DNA of 64,000 bases from Akanthomyces muscarius (taxonomy: Eukaryota; Ascomycota; Sordariomycetes; Hypocreales; Cordycipitaceae): positions 2,046,001 to 2,110,000 of the forward strand of contig NC_079245.1 of assembly GCF_028009165.1 (NCBI RefSeq). The letters are read 5' to 3'. The translations under genes and the position numbers were made by a program. Below are positions 40,272-52,882 of the stretch, piece after piece; position 1 is the first letter of the stretch; each line of letters starts with the position of its first letter. The notes beneath the pieces were generated by a model. It was not told the origin of the DNA and searched no databases. It saw only the letters and a program-made list of their open reading frames with translations.

Positions 40272-43224
40272 GTTGGCTGAAGATTGATGTCCTGAATAAG
40301 AAACGTAAAGTTTGGAGTGAAGAAGAGTTGGCAGACTAGAGTTGTGCGATCTTGCTGTTTGGTTTGTGTCCTTTCCCCGGGCGTTCATCTGCTATTTATA
40401 CCCGCCATCGAGCCTCTGTCTCCTTGACAAGTCAGCTCGCAACAGTCGTATTCAACAGGAGAGACCAGATTCTGTATTCAGAGCTGAAAACCTGGCCCCT
40501 CTCGAGCTGGCAATGGCGCGGTCTTGGACGCGCATCGGACCCTCGCGACAGTCGACCGCAGGATGCAGCCAAGAATCGAGTCAGCACTTGGCAGGGCAAC
40601 GACTGAGGTCTTGACTGCCGGTATTGGTGGCTTTGATTATTTAAACTACACATTCAGCCTTTTGCTTCAATTTGTGGCTGCTGTATTGAGTACATGCTCG
40701 TTCGCGGAGTCGGAGCGGTCCCTCCGTATGGCATCAGGAGCGCCTTGCCCAGCGCCACCAAAGTGTCGGCGCAAGGTCGATTCCTGTCGATTGCGAGTCT
40801 AGATGAATCATCCATCTTTAGAATCAAGTGTGGCCGGGAAAAGCACACCACTTGCTGCCCTGGATTTTGAGTTTCTCGTTGTGCTCTATTCCAAGCATCC
40901 GAGCTCCGGCATGTCGCATGTTGTTCGCCGACTCTCACTATTCACATAACTACCGCACCATAGCGGACCTTGGCATTGCAACTCGAGTCCAATCAATCCT
41001 TGCTGCGAACGGGGGAGCTGAAAGAAAATAGTAGCCCACCCCCGATGCAACCCAAGAATATGCATAATCCAGTAGTTTATATCTCGCGAACAGCATCTAG
41101 ACCTTCTCGATCAGGCATCGCGCGGCATCTAGGCACATCCCTTGCCTTCAGCCTCCATTTTGCTTCTTCCTTTGGGGGGGCTACTCGGCTGAGGTAGATG
41201 CGGGCTTTCAGCCCAGTCTTGGCAGAGGAATAGTATTTTGGGGACCCCGCATGGGCTTAAGAGGCGGCGCATCACACGGCGATGGACCAGTGTGATGGTG
41301 GGAAAAAATGTAGGATTCTAAGCATCTGGAGACCGCATTAGGGGTCGAGACTCTTCCCCGCGCGCGCAAGATTCGCCGAGTGGCGGCGTGTGGCTTTCGT
41401 AGGGCCCTCGGTGTGGGCGCGTAGGGAAAGGTATTAATTAGTAGTTATGGGCGACCGTGTCGAATACGCAAAATCTCAGACTAGGGAAAAGCAACTTAAG
41501 TGGTGTTTAAAACAATAACAAGACGCTAAATTTCATGTCTTTGAGCTTTTGTCCTCTTCAGCCTCCTGTAGTTGCGGGCGTGTCCGCGCCACCTGTTGGT
41601 TGGCTTCAACCACTTGCTCATGTCATTGCTTCATTGACGTACAACCCGGATTAGAACCCACATATGGGCCTGTTTCTCATAGTATTTAGACTTTTGTACA
41701 TCTCCTTGCACCATATAAAGGCTGGATTAGACAGATCTTTCATTAGGTCGCCACTGTAGCCACATATATCCAAGGGAAAGTTAAACTTCAAATTCGACTA
41801 TATAACGTTGTCGATTCTCCTCGGCAAGAAGAAAGATTTCTTGTTTCTGCAGTGCTTCCACACTCGCTAAAAACCTGTCGCTCCTTACCTATTTCTTATG
41901 TCTTCATGAAAAAAAAAATCCATTCTCTCCCGCCACATTCCTTTACTGCACATACGAACGCTGCTTTCAGCCAACGCTCTGATTGTTTATATATCGGAAT
42001 GTATCTATTCGCTTACACCATGAGTGTTATGCGCTCATATTTACATGGAGCAGGACTTTGCTCGATCATTTGATACACTCAAAACCAAAAAAAGCACCAT
42101 CAAAGTCTCACGCCTTCTGCATAGCCAAAGCCATCAACCCATGGCACCCTCTCGACACAAAATTACGAAGAAGCATACTCTCTACAACGGCCTTTCACAA
42201 CTCGGTGCAAGAATTTCAAATCGTATCGACCGAAAACCGCACTCTCTTATATGGAAAAGACACTATTTTTGAGCTATCACTGTCTCGAACATTTTACAAA
42301 TTCTTCACAATTCTTCAACTACGACAACCTTGCTGGCTTGCGCGTGACGGGGCATGTCGCAAGCCTGACCCGGAGGAAGGGCGTCGAAAATGTTCAATGG
42401 GTAGTCACGCCAACTCAAACTACAATCAATATTGTTTTCATATATATTTTCCTGATTATAAGGAGAGCCTGTTCTTCTTGAAAGGTCAACAGGGCTTTAG
42501 AGGCCACGGGGGGTCTCTGAAGTACGAGGGTCTACTGCTTGGAGGGTGTAGGGCTGAAGATGGGTTAGGTGTTTTTTTAACACGTCTTTGATCGGTTGGG
42601 CGGGCTGCAAAGACGCAGCCGTTGTCAAAAACAAAAGAGCGAAAAAATCTTGGAGAAAAACCTTTGGAAAGGGGACGGTAGAGCAAGTCTGGCTAGATTA
42701 TAGCTAAGCTGAAAATAACACCTTTTGCCGTCAACGTTTGCGTCCGAATGCGGTCTTACTGTGTGTAGGTGAGCGTGATAAAAGACTCGCATCGAGGTAG
42801 CACCTCCCATGCTTACACCAATTGATTCCATCACGTTCTAGACTGCTGCAAGCAATTTTCTAGCTCTGTTTCACCATAATCCATTAGCTGCAACGGACTC
42901 AGGTGAGCATCTCTCACAGCAGTTCCTGCTTGGCGCGTACAGGGTACTGCCGGTGCCGTAAGTTCGAATGCACTATTTACCCAAGCATTACACATCGTGA
43001 CATGCCGTCAAGGGGCGAAGGGAGCATCACGAATAGGTCCTGGTTATGACTTGTAGCAGCTTAAATCCAGAGAAGTGAAGTGTTTGATTAGCTAGCACGC
43101 TAGTATAAATTACAGCTGAAATACCATTCCCAATATGCCATCTATTATCGCTCGCCCATCGGCAAGCATTTTTCTTCAGTCACTTGTGCCACAGAACGCA
43201 TGACGCTTCATCAAAACAACGTCT
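40272..43224. other. Gene-poor stretch of ~3 kb
   Basis: Apart from the TATA box at 40393, no gene, repeat or RNA is supported. Composition turns AT-rich from about 41650 to 42450. Open frames present are short and show no domains, signal peptides or splice continuity. Confidence 0.45.
40393..40400 (-). promoter_or_regulatory. TATA box of the Cys-rich secreted protein gene
   Basis: TATAAATA on the minus strand, 122 nt upstream of the start codon at 40271, is close to the consensus. Confidence 0.6.
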
Positions 43225-44980
43225 CTACATAAGGCTTGCATAACCAGCCCGCTGGGCCTTCTTGACAAGCGTCTTGACCTCTTGCGAACGAGCGCGGGTG
43301 GTGACCATGAGCGCATCGGGAACGTCGACAATAACCAGATCGTCAACACCCAGGCAAGCAACAAGACGGCCGGAGCCAGGAACAATGATACCACCAAAAG
43401 TCTGCTCGTGAACAACGAGATCGCTGTCGCCGAGGATACGGGGAGAGTTGGCTTCGGCGGGAAGCATCTCGGAGAGGGAAGAAAAGTCACCGACATCGTC
43501 CCAACCGAAAGTGGCGGGGATGACGGCAACCTTGCCCTCGGCAGCAGCAGGCTCAGCAATGGCATTGTCAATGGCAATGGTCTCCAGGGTAGGCCAGACC
43601 TCGGAAAGGACAGTGGCGCGCTCGGCCTCGTTGTCCCAGACCTTGGCGATCTTGACGAGACCAGCGTGGAGCTCAGGGCAGTGCTCCAGGACAAGCTCCA
43701 TGAGGGTGGCAGCACGGGTGACGAACATACCGGCGTTCCAGCGGTACTCACCGGAGGCGAGGTACTTAGCGGCGGTGCGGGCGTCAGGCTTCTCCTTGAA
43801 AGAGCCGACGAGACGGGCGGTGGGAGCAGTGGGATCATTGAGAGCCTTTCCAAGCTGGACATAACCGAAACCGGTAGCGGGGTGAGACGGCGCGATACCA
43901 ATAGTAACGAGGTAGCCAGACTTTGCGACGTGGGCGGCTTCACGGACGGCACCGAGGAAAGCATCCTCACCGGAAATCATGTGATCGGCGGCGAAGGAGC
44001 CAATGATAGCATCGGGGTCACGCTCGGCGAGAATGGCGGCCGCGAGACCAATGGCGGCCATGGAGTCCTTGGGGCCAGGCTCGGTGAACAGGTTGTTGTT
44101 CTCGAGCTGGGGAAGCTGCCCCTTGATGGCCTCGGAGTGAGCAGGACCGGCGACAACGGTCATGCGAGAGGAACCAGTCAGGGGTACGAGGCGGTTCCAG
44201 GTGGACTGCAGCATAGAGCGGCCGGACAGAGATACATCGAGCAGGAACTTGGGGTGGTTCTTGCGGGACAGAGGCCAGAGACGGGTGCCGGCACCACCAG
44301 CAGGAATGACGACGTAAAAGCCAGGGATCTCGTAGGCAGGAGAAGCGGTGGTGAAGAGAGGCTGGTCGCCAAGAGGGTTGAAGGTGAGGGTAGAGGCCAC
44401 GCGGGGGAGAGGGGTGGCGGAGAGGAAAGGCGATGAGGTCTCCAGGCCGGGGGAAGGGTGGGAGAGGCTGAGGTTGCGGTTGTCGTACTTGGACTGTGGC
44501 GAGTCAGTATGAAGCGCACCAGTAATTGACTAAGAGTGAGCGAAAGCGACCGCAATTGAGCCGATTCTCGTGAGATGCATTTCAGGCTCAGTGAGTGAGG
44601 TTGACCCAGGCCTAGCTGGTACTGAAGTTACGAGTGGGGCACCAATATCAAGAAAGGAGTAACGCATCACCTACCACATTGTCCTGGAGAAGACGCTCCA
44701 TGTTGGCATTCTGGGTACGGAGAGCAGAGCACTCGACGCGAAGCTCAGAGAGCTCAGCATTCTATAGCATGTTAGCTTATCACAACCATTGACACCTGCA
44801 TGCGCGTAGGGCGGGCGCGGGAGCGCGAGCGATAGCGACAGCGATAGCGACTCCCGACGAACCCCTCAGGCGCAAAAACAGAGTACACAGGGCGCAACCC
44901 ACCTGCTTGTCCAGAGCGCCCATGACCAGGCTGAGCTGGGACGCAATGGAGGCGAGAGCCGATTCGGAAACAGACGCCAT
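43225..44980 (-). CDS. Bacterial-type mannose-1-phosphate guanylyltransferase with zipper-like N-terminus
   Basis: Exons 44980-44903, 44761-44675 and 44493-43225 give 477 residues. Residues from about 110 are a nucleotidyltransferase of the bacterial ManC type: VVIPAGGAGTRLWPLSRKNHPKF, FAADHMI, GYVQLGKAL, FKEKPDARTAAKYLASGEYRW with NAGMF, and ATFGWDDVGDFSSL. This enzyme makes GDP-mannose from GTP and mannose-1-phosphate, the mannosyl donor for glycoproteins and wall mannan. The usual fungal enzyme (Psa1/Mpg1) is of a different subfamily, so this is probably an additional or transferred form. Exons 1-2 encode about 55 residues with a heptad leucine pattern (LSELRVECSALRTQNANMERL cut short here), predicted to be a coiled coil. 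There is no signal peptide, so it is likely cytosolic. It is divergent from MAD1 with about 870 nt between starts. Confidence 0.85.
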
Positions 44981-45849
44981 GATTAAAAAGAGGTATTGTA
45001 GATTCGGCGAAGAACAAAAAGAAGGACGTTTGAGGTAGCGAGAGACGAAGAAGCGAAGGGAGCGGGTAAGGAACGTCGTCAGGAGAAAGGGAATGCGAAG
45101 AGGCAGAGTCAAAGTCGAGATGGCGCAGATTATTAGGGAGCAAAGCTGCAAAGGTGTCCACTCGACGTTCGTATTAGTGCAGTGGTGCCCAGGAGGCGCG
45201 CGCTGCAGGGAAATTTGCACCCTTGTGCCCTGTGTTAGACTTTATTAGGGGACGAGCCTTTTTCTATTGAGGGACAGTTTGGACGCGCTAGCAGGGTCTG
45301 ACCAGGGTGGCCCAGCAGCGAGCTGGCGAGTCGGAGACAGAGGATGGGGCACCCGGAGATGGGGCGAAGATTGCCTGACTTTTTTTCTCTTTTGAGCCAG
45401 GGGCGGGCGCGGCTTGCATCGACGACGGTGGTGACGAAGCGGCAGAAGCAGTAATAGTGACCGGATGTTGAAATTGCATTGCCTGCAACGACAGAAAGTG
45501 AGGGTATTTTGGTATTTCCAGGTAAATTAATTGTGCTTGCAGACGCCTCACGTGATTGTGCACGTTTGCTCGTCTGCCGGCTGCGAGCTTCCTCTGATGG
45601 GAGTGCAAACGCGCGCTCCTCTGTCGCACGCACCCTGCGTGCCTCCATAAGCTCCCAGCTAAAAAGCTGCCCCACAACAGCGCTGCCAGTTCTTCTTGTT
45701 TACATGCCGCTCGCCGCTAGCCTCAATATGGCGCCGCTTGAAACCTTTCCATTAAGCCACGAGTGATAGCTCGCTCAGCCATCAAATCATCCGACTTGCG
45801 TACCTAGTACTTGGCCTTCTTTGCTTCTCATGGTCGCATCACTTCTACA
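44981..45849. other. Divergent promoter region
   Basis: Lies between the divergent guanylyltransferase and MAD1 genes. A short minus-strand open frame (about 45477-45290) has no recognisable features. No other element is supported. Confidence 0.45.
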
Positions 45850-48222
45850 ATGAGACGCAACACGCCTCGGTCTGGGGAGCGTCCCTCAAGTCGCCAGGCA
45901 ACAGCCGCAACGGCCTCTTCACGATTGCGCGCCAGCACCTCAGCATTGCCTCGCGCGCCACAGTTCAACAAGGTAAGCTCTGCGACACACGACAGCCAGA
46001 GAGAGGAAACTAACCAGTTTCCATAGATTGGATCATTCCGCGCCAGCGCACAACCGACCTACAACCAGCTGACCGGTGCCGATTCAAACCATCGCGCGGC
46101 GTCCCAGCGTAGCCCCAGTCAAGCGGACTCGACACGGCCCAGCTCTCGTGATAGTATCAAGGAGAACCTCGCGCCGCCGGACGCCGACGAATATGAAAAA
46201 TACCGACGAGAGATTGAGGCCCTCAAGGCCGAGATCGGCACGCTGCAATACCGTATGCAAACAGCCGACTCGGAAAAAGAAATTGCCCTCTCCCAGCAAA
46301 GCAACAAGGTTGAGCAGGCCAGGCGCCGAGAGCAGGATGAGTCGCAGAAACGCCAGGCTGCGGAGGCTGCGCAAAGCAGACTGGAGGCGCAGATCGAGGA
46401 GTTACGTTCCGAACTCGATAGCCTGAAAGATGGCAGCGAGGAGTCCGCCAAGGAAATGGAGCGCAAATATCGCGCTGCCCAGGATGCAGCAGATCTTGCC
46501 CAAGAGCAGGTGCAGGACATGTCCATAGCCAAGGACGAAGCGGAGCGCATCAGCAAGAAGAAGCTCACCGACATGGAAACGCAGCTGACTGCACTGCAAC
46601 GGGCGACCGAGGACCATGGCCACGACAGTCATGCACGCGAGCAAGTCATTCAGCAAACTCAAGCCCAAGTAGCAGAGCGGGATGCGCAGATTGCCGCTCT
46701 CGAAGCCGACGTGTTGCGCCTCAAGGCGCAGGCTGGTGACGCAGACACCATGCAAGCTATCAAACGCGAGTTGACTGAGCAAGTGCAGCATATCCGTGCC
46801 TTGGAAAGCACAAACCGCGATCAGCTGTCGGAGCTCAAACACCTGCGCTCTGTTAACAAGGCGGTTGAGGTTGTCGAAGAGCAAAAGAGGACACTGCAGC
46901 GCAGACTAGAATCTGCCGAACTGCTGGAGGCTGAGTTAGCCGAAGCTAGGCTACAGAGGCAGCGCCTCGAAGACGAAAGACGCTCATGGTCATCCTATTT
47001 AGAGAATTCGACTGGCAATGGTGACGTCGAGTTTGAGTCACCCGAAGCCATGGCACGCGCTTTGGCAGAGGAGCGCTATACCACGGCAAATTATGTCGAC
47101 CAGGTTGGCGCTCTGCGCGGCGAAATTAGTGCTCTGCAAAATACAGTCCAGACGTTCGAGCAGGAAAGGAAGCAACTTCTAGAAGATTTGGAGAATGCCA
47201 AGGCTTCGGCCAACCTTACGTCTACGGACAAGGCGCGGCTGCGTGTCGAGCGCCAAAAGTCTCTCGCGCTCAAGGAGGTGGAATATCTTCGCGCTCAGCT
47301 CAAGGCCTTTGATACGGAAGACCAGACCATGCAACCTGAGCAGTTTGACGAGGCGCGCGCTAGCCGCGTACAAGAACTCGAGGCCTTGGTCGACAACTAC
47401 AAGAAAGAGCTGGAAGCTGTGCATGCCCAGCTGTCCTCCGCCGAACCTGCCCCCGCCGCGCCCACCACACCACAGCCACTCGCAGGATCCAAGCGCCCGC
47501 ACGCCAGCTCGGACAGCAGCGAGCAGCTCGGACAGCTGACGCGCAAGAATCGTAGCCTGCAAGAAAAGCTCGCTGGTCTGCAGACCAAGCTGGTCATGCA
47601 AGAAAAGGAGCTCAGCGTCAACCGCGAGCAGCTCATGGTAGCCAAGTCGCAGGGTAACACGCGCGTGCTCTCGCTCCGCGCCAACCCGACGGCAGATCAC
47701 GAAGCCATCAAGCGCGCGACGCTTGAGGCGCTGCAAAAGGAGAATAAGGAACTTCTCGCCACGCTCCGGTCCAAGCATGGCAAGGCCACGACGGTGGCCT
47801 ACATACCCACGTCGGTCCTCGGCGCCATGGAGCGCGAAATCGCCGCCGCCAAGGCCGAAACGGCCTCGGCGCAAAAGTCAGCGCGCCGCCTCAAGGAAGT
47901 CTGGGGCAGCAAGTCGCACGAATTCAAAGAGGCCATCTTCTCGACGCTCGGCTGGACGGTGACGTTTATCCCCAACGGCAAGATGCGCGTTGAGAGCACC
48001 TTTTACCCGTCCCAGACGGACGAGCACGAAAACTCGATTGTCTTTGACGGCGAGCGCGGCACCATGAAGGTCGGCGGCGGGCCCAAGAGCAAGTTTGCGC
48101 AGCGCATCGCGGATCAGATTGGCTTTTGGGTCCGCGAAAAGGGCTGCATCCCGGGGTTCCTGGCGGCGCTGACGCTCGAGTTTTATGAAGAGCACAATAA
48201 CAATAAAGAGCAGCAGCAGTAG
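45850..48222 (+). CDS. MAD1: Spindle assembly checkpoint protein Mad1
   Basis: Exons 45850-45972 and 46027-48222 give 772 residues. After a Ser/Arg-rich N-terminus, almost the whole chain to about residue 650 is heptad-patterned coiled coil rich in Glu, Gln and Arg. Near the C-terminus VLSLRANPTADHEAIKRATL and LENKELL-like segments match the conserved Mad1 region that follows the Mad2-binding part, and the last ~110 residues (RRLKEVWGSKSHEFKEAIFS, LGWTVTFIPNGKMRVESTF, and FWVREKGCIPGFLAALTLEFYE) form the globular RWD-like C-terminal domain that contacts Bub1. Mad1 holds Mad2 at unattached kinetochores and nuclear pores to delay anaphase. The chosen ATG starts MRRNTPRSG. Confidence 0.92.
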
Positions 48223-49637
48223 TCTTCAGAAGCGGTTTATGTATACATTGGACAGGCTATTGGAGGCAACCATGTCATATTACGCCGAGGTTGGAAGGGA
48301 ATGTTTGCATATTTTGGGGCGTTGAACTGGGAATTTAAACTAATCGTCATTGCTATCTTACATATTTTACAGCATGATATCACTAACAATGAATATGATT
48401 TACCTCTTCAATTTTGGTTCTAGACAGGCCCGCCGAGTGAATATGAAAGTTGCTGTCATCAAGGCATACAGTGCACAACCATGGTATCTTATGCTGTGCG
48501 TGCCTTTTCATAACTCCATACATAGGATAGCGCAAAAGCAGAAGGTATAATTGTCCGTGACGCTTTACTTTATTTTGAACGAGTTTTTTACTATATCAAC
48601 GCCAACACTGCACGGTGGATGGTGAACAGCCCAATGCGGATGTGACGCGGAGCGAGATGCCAAGGCAGATTTGTAGGCAGTCTTCACGCCACGCCAGCAA
48701 CCAGCTGGCCGGAGCGTTTCGGCATCGACTTGCGTTCTCTGACATGGCTGGTCTCCTCCGACGGGGTTGGCCACGCCAGCAGAAACGTGGGGAGCCGCAT
48801 GCAGGTGCGAGCTGGCGAATGGCGAGGTGATGCATGTTGGGGAGATGACTGAGAGATGGTGGCTGAGGCGGCAACTTTGATGCGAAACCGAGGAGCCGCA
48901 GGCAAATGACAAGACAAGGTTGTCAGCCAGCCTCAGCCAGCTGGCAATCCTGTGGCTGTGCGACCCCAAGTCAGCCGGACCGGGTGGCCAAGCGTCACTG
49001 TGCATACCGTGACGGGCACAGTGCGACGGCTGAGTCGTTCACAGGGGCTGATTTAGGCTACCAGTGCCGCTGCACTGACTCCCACTGTTTGTAGCAACCA
49101 GGATATAGCGCTCTGTCACACGCAGACACCCCACCTCGGCGGCGCCACGGCGGCCCAAAGGTGGCGTTGTTGGCCTGCCTTGGGCGGTTTGGGGCGGGCG
49201 GGCTCACAGTAATAAATCCAATTACCTGAAGGACTGCACTGTATGTACTACCGCCCTTTGGGAGCCTCATTGTTCATTTGCGCATTTACCATCAATCCTT
49301 CCTCGATGCGCACACCTTGTCACGACAACAGGCCTGTCATTCACTAAGCACGCGACTTCTTCATATATATTCCGATAACCCGCATTTCCCATAGTCAACT
49401 TGCATCCTATTTTTACACTTCTGGCTTACGACGCTACGCTTGCGCCCCGCGAATATAAATACGTTGCTGTACACGACACGACACCACCGCGCTTCGCCTC
49501 CTTCTCTTTGAACCGCCGAGCCTGCGAGGATATAACTCCCCGGTCATCCCAAAGGGCCCCTCACCCACTGACTGCCGCTTTTACATGGACATCCCGATTT
49601 GAATCTTCCTGTTCGGCCGTAGCTGGACACTCTCGCC
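48223..49637. other. Intergenic region
   Basis: 1.4 kb between two plus-strand genes. AT-rich to about 48600, then GC-richer. No gene, RNA or repeat is supported. Confidence 0.45.
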
Positions 49638-50883
49638 ATGATGGAGGAAAATCGCATCCCTGATCGCGACGAGCTGTGCGACTACAACTATGCCGTGGCA
49701 GGACAGTAAGTGCACAGAAGGAATGACACGATGATAGAGACGGACTGACCATGTTAGCGCCGGCACGTTATGCGACAAAGATGGAAAGCTCTTCATCAAG
49801 CCCTGCACACCGACCGAGATGGACTTTTACCAATCCGCCATCAAAAACCCCGAATTTGCCGACATCATGCCTCGCTTCATGGGCTCATTAGTACTCTGCG
49901 ACCCCTCCGACCTTAAAGTCGACGATGCCGTTACGGGCATCATCTCAGATGCTGGCGCCATCCAGACCGCCAAGGAGCAGATCGAAGCGACCGTCGCGGA
50001 GCAGGTCTCGCGCGCGCCCGCCAAGACGGCGCCGCACAACGGCGCCCCCTGGGCCCCCACGAACGGAAAGAAGATCAAGACCAACATGGCGGTCGTGCTG
50101 GAGAACGCCACCCGCGGCTTTACCAAACCCAACATCCTCGACGTCAAGCTCGGCACGCGGCTGTGGGCCGACGATGCGCCCGCCGCGAAAAAGGCGCGCT
50201 TTGACAAGATTGCCTCGGAGACGACACACGACAAGCTTGGATTCCGCATAGCGGGCATGCGCGTCTTTCGCGGGTCGGAGGACGCGACGCAGCTTGACAA
50301 GGAGGGCTACCTCGTCTACGACAAGGACTACGGCCGCATGACGATGACCAATGACAACATCCTCGACGGGTTCCGCCACTTCATCTTCAACGAAGCCGCC
50401 GGCATCGACGAGGACCTGGGCCAGGCCGTGTGCTCGGCGTTTGCGTCCGAAGTGAGCCGCATCCAGGAGATTCTCGAGGCGCACGAGACGCGCATGTACT
50501 CGTCGTCGCTCCTCTTTATATTCGAGGGCGACGGCGAGGCGCTCAGCAGGGCCATTGAGAAGAACAATGCTTTTGCTACGGCCGTCGAGGCCGTCGAAGC
50601 CAAGCTCGCCAACCGCACGACCCTGCGTACTGATAGCGGCATTGCCATGGACGACGATGACGAGCTGATCCAGGCTGCTGTGCTGGGTGATGATGATGAT
50701 GATGACGACGACGACGACGATGACACAGACTCGGTCATAGGGCCCTCTGCTCTGCCGCCAATATTTTCGCTAAAGCTGATTGACTTTGCGCATGCGCAGT
50801 GGACGCCAGGTCAAGGCCCTGACGAGAACTTGTTAAAGGGTGTAAGGAGCGTGCGGGAGATTTTTGAACAACTTTCGCAATGA
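49638..50883 (+). CDS. ARG82: Inositol polyphosphate multikinase
   Basis: Exons 49638-49705 and 49758-50883 give 397 residues. VAGHAGTLCDKDGKLFIKPC places the N-terminal substrate lobe. KPNILDVKLGTRLW is the PxxxDxKxG inositol-binding signature, SSSLLFIFEGD follows, and SLKLIDFAHAQW supplies the catalytic Asp of the IDFAH motif. The enzyme phosphorylates IP3 to IP4 and IP5 and feeds inositol pyrophosphate signalling. A run of twelve Asp residues just before the last motif corresponds to the poly-Asp region of yeast Arg82, which supports its non-catalytic role in arginine-responsive transcription. Two adjacent ATGs start the frame; the first is used here. Confidence 0.93.
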
Positions 50884-51263
50884 AAATGGGCGGATTTCTG
50901 CATTTTTCGCTGGTATTGATTTCTTGATTCTTTCGGCCGTCTCAATAGTAGACTGCGGCATGCACGGCGTCTGGGGTTAGGGTTCATATAAATCAACATA
51001 GAACAAGAGCATCATATATCAAGCTACGCGGAAGAGTAGCTACGCGGCAACGCATGCCTGAGGCTATACATACATTTGGAATCATCCTCACTTTTCAAGA
51101 TCCCTAGTCATGTGCAAAGCGATTATCCATCTGTTTTCAATTTGTAGTGCTGCGGCGGCACATGTAACCAGTGCTGACCCACATACAAGCTAGCTGCCCC
51201 TCCAAGCTTGTATCGTGGACAAAGCTTCCTCGATACAAACCAAAGTGTTCAATGTAGCCCGGC
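50884..51263. other. Short intergenic region
   Basis: Tandem spacer between ARG82 and CLP1 on the same strand, holding the CLP1 promoter. No other feature is supported. Confidence 0.5.
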
Positions 51264-52882
51264 ATGTCAATTCCAGGGCTGGGGCAGATTCCTGCACAGG
51301 TGAGCCAATTGTCTTTTTCTAACGCCCGAAGGCCTTCCCAGTCCGCACTTTTCTTCTCTTGCGCCGTCCTCACTTTCCTCAGCCCGCAAACTGACGACCT
51401 TTCCAGCACGTTGAATCGTCGACTCGCGTCGTCGCGCTCCGCAAGGCCGGCGAATGGCGCTTCCACCTCGCGCCCGGCGCCACGGTCAGCGTCAAGCTGC
51501 TGTCGGGCACGGCTGAGAAGGACGGCGTGGAGCTCGCGCCGCGCAATGCCTACAAGCTCAGCGGCCCGCTGCGCGGCAAGCTCCTCACCTGGCACGGGTG
51601 CGAGCTCGAGGTCGACGGCCGCACCGAGCACGACGCGACGGCCGCCTTTTACGCACCGACGGAGAACCCCGCGACGTCACACCTGAATCTCCACGCGCGG
51701 CTGGCGGAGATGCGCGGCGCGGCGGCGCGCGAGCGCAGAGAGGGCCCGCGGGTGCTGGTGACGGGCGCGCGCGCGACGGGCAAGACGACGCTCGTGCGCA
51801 CGCTGGCGAGCTACGCGACGCGGCAGGGCGACCAGCCGATCGTGGTCAACGCGGACCCGGGCGAGGGCATGCTGAGCCTCGCGGGGACGCTGAGCGCGGG
51901 CGTGTTCGCGACGGTCATGGACCCCGTGGCGACGGACGGCTGGGGTAGCACACCGACGAGCGGGCCGAGCACGGTGCCGGTCAAGCTGCCGCTCGTGTAC
52001 TACTACGGGCGCGAGTCGCCCGAGGAGGACGCCGAGGTGTACAAGCAGCTGTTTGGGCGGCTCGCGGGCGGCGTGAGCGGCAGGCTGAGCGAGGACCCGG
52101 ACGTCAAGTCGTCGGGGGTGCTGGTGGACTCGATGGGCGTGGAGGCGGGGAGCGCGAGGGGCTTGGACCTGCTGGCGCACATGGTGGATGAGCTATCAGG
52201 TACGTGGCTCGCCGACATGAAGCTGTAGGAGATGGAGAGGGAGTTGGCGTGCTGACTTGAATAGTGAACATTGTCGTCATTTTGGGGACGAGCGGCTTGA
52301 ACGCAGAGATTGCCAAGCGCTTCGCCACGGAAAAGACGAGTCTGGGCGAAGCGATCCAAGTCATCACGCTGGACAAGTCAGACGGCGTGGTGGACAGGGA
52401 CGAGACGTTTACGGAGCACAGCCGCGAGGCCGTCATTAAGGAGTACTTTTTCGGCGATGCGCGACGGTCGCTGAGCCCGCAGATTCAGCAGGTTGATTTT
52501 GACAGCCTCGTCATCTACCGACTACCAGACTGTACGATTTCTTCTTCTTATTATTTTTCTTCTCTCTCTCCAAATTACCCTCCCCGTGTTTGGCTGTTGC
52601 TAACCAGATCCGCCCATAGACTCCGACTACGAAACGGACACGCTGGTGCGCGAAGAGGCGTGCTCGTCGATGGAGCACTGGACGCTGGCGATTATGCACG
52701 CGTCCATCAGGGACTCGCCCGAGACGATCCGGGCGGCGGGCGTCATGGGCTTCGTGTACGTGTCCGACGTGGACGAGCAGAAGCGCAAGGTCAAGATGCT
52801 GGCGCCGGTGAGCGGACGGCTGGGCGACCGGCCGCTGGTGTGGGGGCGGTGGCCGGAGCCGTTTATCAATTTGCTGGGCTGA
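51264..52882 (+). CDS. CLP1: Pre-mRNA cleavage complex subunit Clp1
   Basis: Four exons (51264-51299, 51407-52199, 52265-52531 and 52620-52882) encode 452 residues. An N-terminal beta domain (RKAGEWRFHLAPGATVSVKL through GCELEVDG) precedes the P-loop GARATGKTTLVRTLASYA. VVNADPGEGMLSLAGTLSAG cut here follows in the usual Clp1 order, then YYYGRESPEEDAEVYKQLF and VNIVVILGTSGLNAEIAKRF. The C-terminal domain ends in GRLGDRPLVWGRWPEPF. Clp1 binds ATP and links cleavage factor IA to the 3'-end processing machinery through Pcf11; fungal forms are thought not to have strong RNA kinase activity. The first exon is only 36 nt. Confidence 0.92.

Noticed and set aside
43282..44436. 384-codon plus-strand frame opposite the guanylyltransferase
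   Set aside because: No domain and composition typical of antisense coding GC3-rich sequence.
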